Below, piece after piece: positions 59,581 through 64,000 of a stretch of 64,000 nt of DNA. The first letter of the stretch is position 1; each line of letters opens with the position of its first letter. Position numbers and translations under genes: made by a program. Source of the stretch: Caulobacter soli (GTDB taxonomy: Bacteria > Pseudomonadota > Alphaproteobacteria > Caulobacterales > Caulobacteraceae); NCBI RefSeq assembly GCF_011045195.1, contig NZ_CP049200.1, forward strand, positions 124,001 through 188,000, in the 5' to 3' direction. Below the pieces are notes generated by a model. It had not been told where the DNA came from. It saw nothing but the letters and a program-made list of their open reading frames with translations, and searched no databases.

Positions 59581-62501
59581 GCCTTGGTGACCTGGAAGGC
59601 GATCAGCCGGCCGGCCGGACTGGCGTTGTCGGCGTCGTATCCGATCACCGAGCTGGGTGTGCGCAGCACCGCGAAGGGCGGATCGCGATCAAACAGGTTG
59701 GAGATCGACAGGCTGGCGCGAAGACCGGCTCGGGGTCCGGTCGAGACCGGAGACCGATAGCTCAGCTGCAGGTCGGTCGTGGTCCAGGCCTCGACGTGCT
59801 GGGCGGGGGTGATCGTCTGGTTGCGGTAGCCGTCGACGAAGTTGACGAAGCCGTTCAGGGCCCAGTCGCCCCGGCTCCAGCCGATCGCGCCGCGGGCCCG
59901 CAGCGGCGGGGGATTGCCGACGGTCCCCAGTACGTCGACGCGCGGCGCCGTGGGCGTGAAGCCCTGCTTGAGGTGGAAGATATAGCTGCCGGTCAGGCCC
60001 AGACTCAGTTGGCCGCCGCCCAGGAGGGTGTCGTAGCCAAGATCGAAATCGACGCCGTCCTGACGCACGACCGAGAGGTTCTGGACGCGAAGGTCGAGAA
60101 TGATCTGCACGGCCGAGGCCGGGATGTTGTCGGGATTGTAGAGAAACGGCGTGGCGTAGTAGCCGGCGACCTTGGCCAGGGCCGGGGCGTCCTCGATCAG
60201 GCTGGCGTAGACCCCGCGATTGAACAGCACGTCGAAGGCCGCCGAGTTGGGATCGGCGATCCGGTCGCGATAGCGGATATTGTAGTAGCTGGCGCCGGCG
60301 TGCAGGCCCGGCAGCGCCGTGGGGCGCACCTCCAGGCCGGCGGTCCAGGTCTTGGCCCGCTCGGGGCCGATGTCGGCGGTGTTGCCCAGCAGGCCCAGCA
60401 CCGTGGAGACCCCGGTCGGCGACTGCGGATCGGGAATGGTGATCGGCTGATAGGCCACGTAGCCGGGGCCCAGGATCTGTTCCTGGAAGCCTGGGGCGCG
60501 GAACGACGTCCCGTAGGATCCCCGCAGGGTGACGCCCTCGATCGGCCGCCAGTCGAGCCCGATCTTGGGGTTGGAGGTTGAACCAAAGCCGTCATAGCGC
60601 TCGACCCGGCCGGCCAGGGACAGGTCGATCCGGCGCACGAGCGAACCGCGCTCGCCGATGACGGGGATCAGCAGTTCGCCATAGGCCGCGGAGATTTCTC
60701 GGGACGGCGGATAGACGTTGGCGACGGCCTGGGGGGCCGCGTAGTAGACGTCGTTGAGCGAGGTCTGCTTGAAGCGCTCCTGGCGATGTTCGGCGCCGAC
60801 GGCGAGTTTGACCGTTCCGGCGGGCAGGTCCAGCAACGCGCCGTCGAGCTTGGCGCCGACGAACCACACGTCATAGAGGCCTCGGCTGGAGGTGAAGCCG
60901 CGGACGGCGGCGATCGTCGCGCGATTGGTCGAGCCGGCGTCGCCGAACAGGTTGTAGGCGCTCGCCGGATTGGGATCGCTGACCGCGACGCCCAGACGGT
61001 TGCGGTTGATCATGTTGTCGGTGCGCGTGGATTCGGTCTGCTCGCCAAAGCCCGCGGTCACCGTGCCCGACCAGCCGTTCAGCCGCGCCACGGCGCCGAC
61101 CACCCCGTTATAGGCCCGCACCGTTCCCGACGAGGTCGTGGGGCCAAGGTCCCCGGTGAAGTTGTAACGCAGCGAGATCGGCTGGCCCGTGCCCAGCGGG
61201 TCGACATAGAAGGGATTGCCCGGAGATACGGTCACCGCCTGCAGGTCGGGGATCACCCGGCTGTCGAACTTGCGCTGCGCCCAGAGCAGATCGCCAAAGA
61301 CCGTCACCCGCGCGTTGAGATCCTGACGGATCGCCGCATAGGCCGAATGGCGGGTCTGGCGCGGCAGAAGGTCAGCCTGGGCCCAGGCGTCGCCGCGATT
61401 GGCCTGATCGGCCGCCAACTGGACGGCGGCCAGATTGCGACCGTTCTGACCCGCCGGAATCGCGAAGTTGCGGCCGCCGGCCACGATGGTGCCGGGGCCG
61501 GCGTAGGTCGAGCGATAGTCCAGACCGCCCAGACCGCTGAGATTTTCGCTGGCGTAGTCGCGGTCGGCGGCGGCCAGGCGGTCGCGCCGATAGACCTCGT
61601 AGGCGATCACCGCGTGGCCGCTGGACCAGCGGCGACCGAACAGTTGGCTGGCTTGAGACTCGTTGAACCCGTCGGCCGCGCCGTAGCGCAGGCTGGTTTC
61701 CGCGCCGTCGAAGGCTCGCCGGGGCGCCAGATTGACCACGCCGGCCACGGCGTCGGAGCCATAGAGGGCCGAGGCGCCGTCGGCCAGGACCTCGACCCGC
61801 TCGATCACGCTGGAGGGCACCAGCGACAGATCCGCGAAGGTTCCGGAGACCCCCCCGAGCGCGGGCCTCACGCCGTCGATCAGCACCAGCGTCGAACTGG
61901 GGCCCAAGCCGCGGAGATTGACGCTGGAGCCCTTGGCGATGTTGTTGCCCGCTCCGTTGCGAATGCTCATTCCGGCGGTGGCGTCATTGGGGCCGCCGCC
62001 ATAGTTCTGCGGCAGAGCCTGGACGATCTGTTGGGTGGTGGCGTAGCCGCTGGCTTCGATGTCCCTGCGGGTGATGGCGATCAGGTTGGAGCCCACCGGC
62101 GCCGCGCCCCGAATCCGGGTGCCGGTCACCACGATTTCCGACAGGCTTTCAGCGGCGGCGGGTTGCGGCTCCCCCGGGGCGGCGGCCTGCAGAACCAACA
62201 CCGCGCCGACCGGGGTGACCTTCAGGTTCTGGCGGGCCAGCAGGGCGTCATAGGCCTGTTCGGCGGTGTAGCGGCCCTTGAGGGCCGGGGCGGTCTTGTC
62301 GCGCACCAGGCTGGAGGAGACCACGACCTGGCGGCCGCTGACGCGGGCGACCTCGCCCAGGGACTTGCCCAGGGCTTGGGCGGGCAGGTCATAGTCGCGC
62401 GTCGCCTCCTGGGCCGGGGCCGGCGTGGCGGCGACCAGGGCGAGGGCGGCGGCTCCGATCAACAGGCCGTGGCGATGTGAGACGTGATGGTGGTTGAACA
62501 T
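59574..62501 (-). CDS. TonB-dependent transducer with STN domain, lasso receptor
   Basis: At 975 residues this receptor has a signal peptide (GLLIGAAALALVAATPAPAQE), an STN signalling domain (YDLPAQALGKSLGEVARVSG, residues 35-110), a plug (SEIVVTGTRIRGAAPVGSN) and a C-terminal barrel ending VTKAW. The STN domain contacts FecR, so it senses its ligand and signals to the FecI-like factor encoded upstream. In this locus the ligand is expected to be the lasso peptide. ATG 62501 is used; a TTG six codons upstream is the alternative. Confidence 0.92.
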   Translation of the reverse strand: MFNHHHVSHRHGLLIGAAALALVAATPAPAQEATRDYDLPAQALGKSLGEVARVSGRQVVVSSSLVRDKTAPALKGRYTAEQAYDALLARQNLKVTPVGAVLVLQAAAPGEPQPAAAESLSEIVVTGTRIRGAAPVGSNLIAITRRDIEASGYATTQQIVQALPQNYGGGPNDATAGMSIRNGAGNNIAKGSSVNLRGLGPSSTLVLIDGVRPALGGVSGTFADLSLVPSSVIERVEVLADGASALYGSDAVAGVVNLAPRRAFDGAETSLRYGAADGFNESQASQLFGRRWSSGHAVIAYEVYRRDRLAAADRDYASENLSGLGGLDYRSTYAGPGTIVAGGRNFAIPAGQNGRNLAAVQLAADQANRGDAWAQADLLPRQTRHSAYAAIRQDLNARVTVFGDLLWAQRKFDSRVIPDLQAVTVSPGNPFYVDPLGTGQPISLRYNFTGDLGPTTSSGTVRAYNGVVGAVARLNGWSGTVTAGFGEQTESTRTDNMINRNRLGVAVSDPNPASAYNLFGDAGSTNRATIAAVRGFTSSRGLYDVWFVGAKLDGALLDLPAGTVKLAVGAEHRQERFKQTSLNDVYYAAPQAVANVYPPSREISAAYGELLIPVIGERGSLVRRIDLSLAGRVERYDGFGSTSNPKIGLDWRPIEGVTLRGSYGTSFRAPGFQEQILGPGYVAYQPITIPDPQSPTGVSTVLGLLGNTADIGPERAKTWTAGLEVRPTALPGLHAGASYYNIRYRDRIADPNSAAFDVLFNRGVYASLIEDAPALAKVAGYYATPFLYNPDNIPASAVQIILDLRVQNLSVVRQDGVDFDLGYDTLLGGGQLSLGLTGSYIFHLKQGFTPTAPRVDVLGTVGNPPPLRARGAIGWSRGDWALNGFVNFVDGYRNQTITPAQHVEAWTTTDLQLSYRSPVSTGPRAGLRASLSISNLFDRDPPFAVLRTPSSVIGYDADNASPAGRLIAFQVTKAW

Positions 62502-62553
62502 GAAAGCCCCCAAACCCAAGGACCGCGCCGATCGCGGTCTGTCTGGGGGCCTT

Positions 62554-62590
62554 GACGAGATCGCCGCGGGCGACCTCCCAAAAAACTTTC
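62554..62590 (-). promoter_or_regulatory. Possible ECF (FecI-type) promoter of the TonB receptor-isopeptidase operon
   Basis: On the minus strand GAAAGTTTTTT is followed 22 bases later by CGTC, in the 91-110 bp between fecR and the receptor gene. An AT-rich GAAA-TTTT block with a CGTC -10 element is usual for FecI-type factors. Spacing is at the long end, so the call is tentative. Confidence 0.35.
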
Positions 62591-62610
62591 ACGGTTTCAG
62601 AGAAAATGCG

Positions 62611-63585
62611 TCATGCCGCCTTGCGGGCGAGCAGCAGTTCGCCCTGCGGGGTCTGGGTGAGGGTCAGGCCAAACGCGGCGGCCAGGGCCTTGGCCAGCTC
62701 CTCGGGGCGCGTGACCCGGAAGCCGCCGGTGACGCGCAGGCGGCCGAGCGACGGGTCCGCCAGGCGGATCTTGCGAACTCCGTAGCGGTTGGCCTCGGCG
62801 ACGACCTCGCCCAGCGGCGCGCCGTCGAAGGCGCGAAGGCCGCTGGGCCAGTCGCGGCCGGCGGTCGCGGCTGGGCGCGGCGTGGCGGCCCCGCCCTGTC
62901 CGATCGTCACCTGCTGACCAGGCTGCAGACGCAGCGACCGAACCGGAATGGGGCCCGACCCGGGCTGGGCCAGGGCGATGTCGAGTCCGCCGCTCATCGC
63001 CGCGACCTCGAGGGCCTGGTCGTCTCGGCGCGCGAGGTCGAAGACCCCGCGGTCGGCGGCGATGCGGATCGCGCCGGCCCGCACCGCCACCGGGCCGGTC
63101 GTCTGAACGCGGGCCCGGCCGCGCTCCAGCCGCAGCTGCGGGCGGCCGTCTCTCGAGCCGGCGACCAGGCGGCTGTCGGTGTCCAGGGTGACCAAGATCC
63201 CGTCGGCCAGGGCCACGGTGCGGATCTCGCCGACCGCGGTGTCGTACCGCTCGCCGCCCAGGTTCGACCAGGGCGCCCGGCCCTGGATGAGAACGGCCAG
63301 GGCGATCGCGCCCGTCAGGCAGACCGCCAGGGCGCCCCACAGGGCCGGCGGCGGCCCGGCGCGGCGGGCGCGGCTGGTGCGGATGCGCAGGTCGGCCAGG
63401 CGGGAGTGGCCCAGGATCGCCGACTCGTCGAACCGCCGGACCAATTGGTCATAGGCGCGCTGGTGGACCGTCGTGGCCCGCCAGGCGTCGAAATCCTCGC
63501 GCGCGGCCTCGCCGCCGGGTCCTCGCATGCGCGCGAACCAGGCCGACGCCTCGCGGCGCAGCCGCTCTTCTTCCCCCGTGTTCAT
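62611..63585 (-). CDS. FecR-family anti-sigma/sigma regulator
   Basis: The 324-residue protein has a cytoplasmic N-terminus with the FecR segment EASAWFARMRGPGG and AWRATTVHQRAYDQL, a membrane helix (GALAVCLTGAIALAVLIQG, about 82-102) and a periplasmic domain with RYDTAVGEIRTVALADGI and LRAFDGAPLGEVVAEANRYG. It relays the receptor signal to the sigma factor. It starts 9 bp after the sigma factor gene. Confidence 0.9.
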   Translation of the reverse strand: MNTGEEERLRREASAWFARMRGPGGEAAREDFDAWRATTVHQRAYDQLVRRFDESAILGHSRLADLRIRTSRARRAGPPPALWGALAVCLTGAIALAVLIQGRAPWSNLGGERYDTAVGEIRTVALADGILVTLDTDSRLVAGSRDGRPQLRLERGRARVQTTGPVAVRAGAIRIAADRGVFDLARRDDQALEVAAMSGGLDIALAQPGSGPIPVRSLRLQPGQQVTIGQGGAATPRPAATAGRDWPSGLRAFDGAPLGEVVAEANRYGVRKIRLADPSLGRLRVTGGFRVTRPEELAKALAAAFGLTLTQTPQGELLLARKAA

Positions 63586-63594
63586 CGCAACAGT

Positions 63595-64000
63595 CTAGAG
63601 CCGGCTCAACGCGCGGTCGATATGGGCGATGGCCTTCATCATCTGCTTTGTGACCCCGCTTTCGCTGAGACCGACGATCTGGGCGATCTCGACATAGGAC
63701 TTCCCGTCCAGTCGATGCAGCAGAAAGATCTCGCGGGTCTTTGGCTTGAGCCCCATCACCGCGGCTTCGTAACGCGCCAGGGTCTGGCGGGCGACCAGCG
63801 CCTGGTGTGGATCGCCATCGTGGGCGGGGTGGGCTTCGGGGTCGAACGGGGCGTGGCCGCGTTCGTATCGGCCCGCCGCGCTCTTGGCGCGGTCGCGCAG
63901 CAGATTGCGGGCGATGCGCTGAAGATAGGCCTCGGGATTGAGCAGCGCCTGCCTGTCCACGATCCGGGTCAGGCGCAGGAAAGCCTCCTGAGCCAGATCA
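63595..64000 (-). CDS. FecI-type ECF sigma factor, partial
   Basis: The C-terminal 134 residues of an ECF sigma factor, cut by the right window edge. Region 2 is visible as DLAQEAFLRLTRI before position 63961, and region 4 as LKPKTREIFLLHRLDGKSYVEIAQ, then SESGVTKQMMKAI. The reading frame continues to the last base, so the true start lies outside; the GTG at 63960 is internal. It should drive the receptor-isopeptidase transcript. Confidence 0.9.
   Translation of the reverse strand, partial: DLAQEAFLRLTRIVDRQALLNPEAYLQRIARNLLRDRAKSAAGRYERGHAPFDPEAHPAHDGDPHQALVARQTLARYEAAVMGLKPKTREIFLLHRLDGKSYVEIAQIVGLSESGVTKQMMKAIAHIDRALSRL

Overview
The window is uniformly GC-rich with alphaproteobacterial gene content. 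The aromatic ben/cat genes, trb-type conjugation genes, a lone repC, plasmid-type ParB-like and strawberry-notch proteins, several TonB receptors and a lasso-peptide cluster with a dedicated isopeptidase together suggest a member of the Caulobacteraceae (Caulobacter, Phenylobacterium, Brevundimonas or similar) or a near relative. It could be a megaplasmid or a chromosome carrying an integrated conjugative element; the window alone cannot decide. No rRNA, tRNA, CRISPR array or transposase gene was recognised.

Layout: (1) 1-11.0 kb, aromatic catabolism. catB-catC-catA-benA-benB lie in one direction with a divergent LysR regulator and a CatM/BenM-type operator between them. Next come a D-phenylglycine-aminotransferase-like enzyme, a MarR regulator, a benzoylformate-decarboxylase-like ThDP enzyme and an aldehyde dehydrogenase. 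Together they read as phenylglycine -> benzoylformate -> benzaldehyde -> benzoate -> catechol -> muconate -> 3-oxoadipate enol-lactone. (2) 11.2-17.7 kb, a tyrosine recombinase followed by a 4.3-kb segment bounded by a perfect 19-bp inverted repeat that resembles a Xer/dif site. It holds a GT9-like gene and a large PD-(D/E)XK nuclease-STAND ATPase-TPR protein of the kind used in anti-phage defence; an unknown gene lies just outside. (3) 18.0-27.0 kb, a trb (P-type) type IV secretion operon, trbC-D-E-(small membrane protein)-J-K-L-F-G-I plus a small ORF and a ribbon-helix-helix protein, without trbB, a coupling protein or a relaxase in view.

(4) 27.1-42.3 kb, plasmid backbone: repC, a HipBA toxin-antitoxin pair with three phased operators, a repeat-rich non-coding-looking patch, an unknown membrane-anchored protein, a Toprim protein, a ParB-like protein, a DUF7673 protein, a giant methyltransferase-helicase, two small enzymes and RadC. 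(5) 42.3-51.1 kb, an 8.8-kb catabolic segment (crotonase, hydrolase, periplasmic binding protein, acyl-CoA ligase, TonB receptor, AraC regulator) lying between two 77-bp direct repeats made of the 3' ends of radC and lysE. It carries gene fragments at both edges (TonB receptor on the left, LysR and alcohol dehydrogenase on the right), so it looks like an insertion into a former radC-lysE junction.

(6) 51.1-64.0 kb, lysE, an NDH-2-like flavoprotein with a small membrane protein, and then a lasso-peptide locus: a GntR regulator, two tandem precursor genes, the B protein (recognition domain plus cysteine protease), the C cyclase, and on the opposite strand a FecI-type sigma factor (cut by the window edge), FecR, a TonB receptor and a secreted isopeptidase. 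The logic is production of two sibling lasso peptides, signal-controlled re-uptake by the TonB receptor, and linearisation by the isopeptidase.
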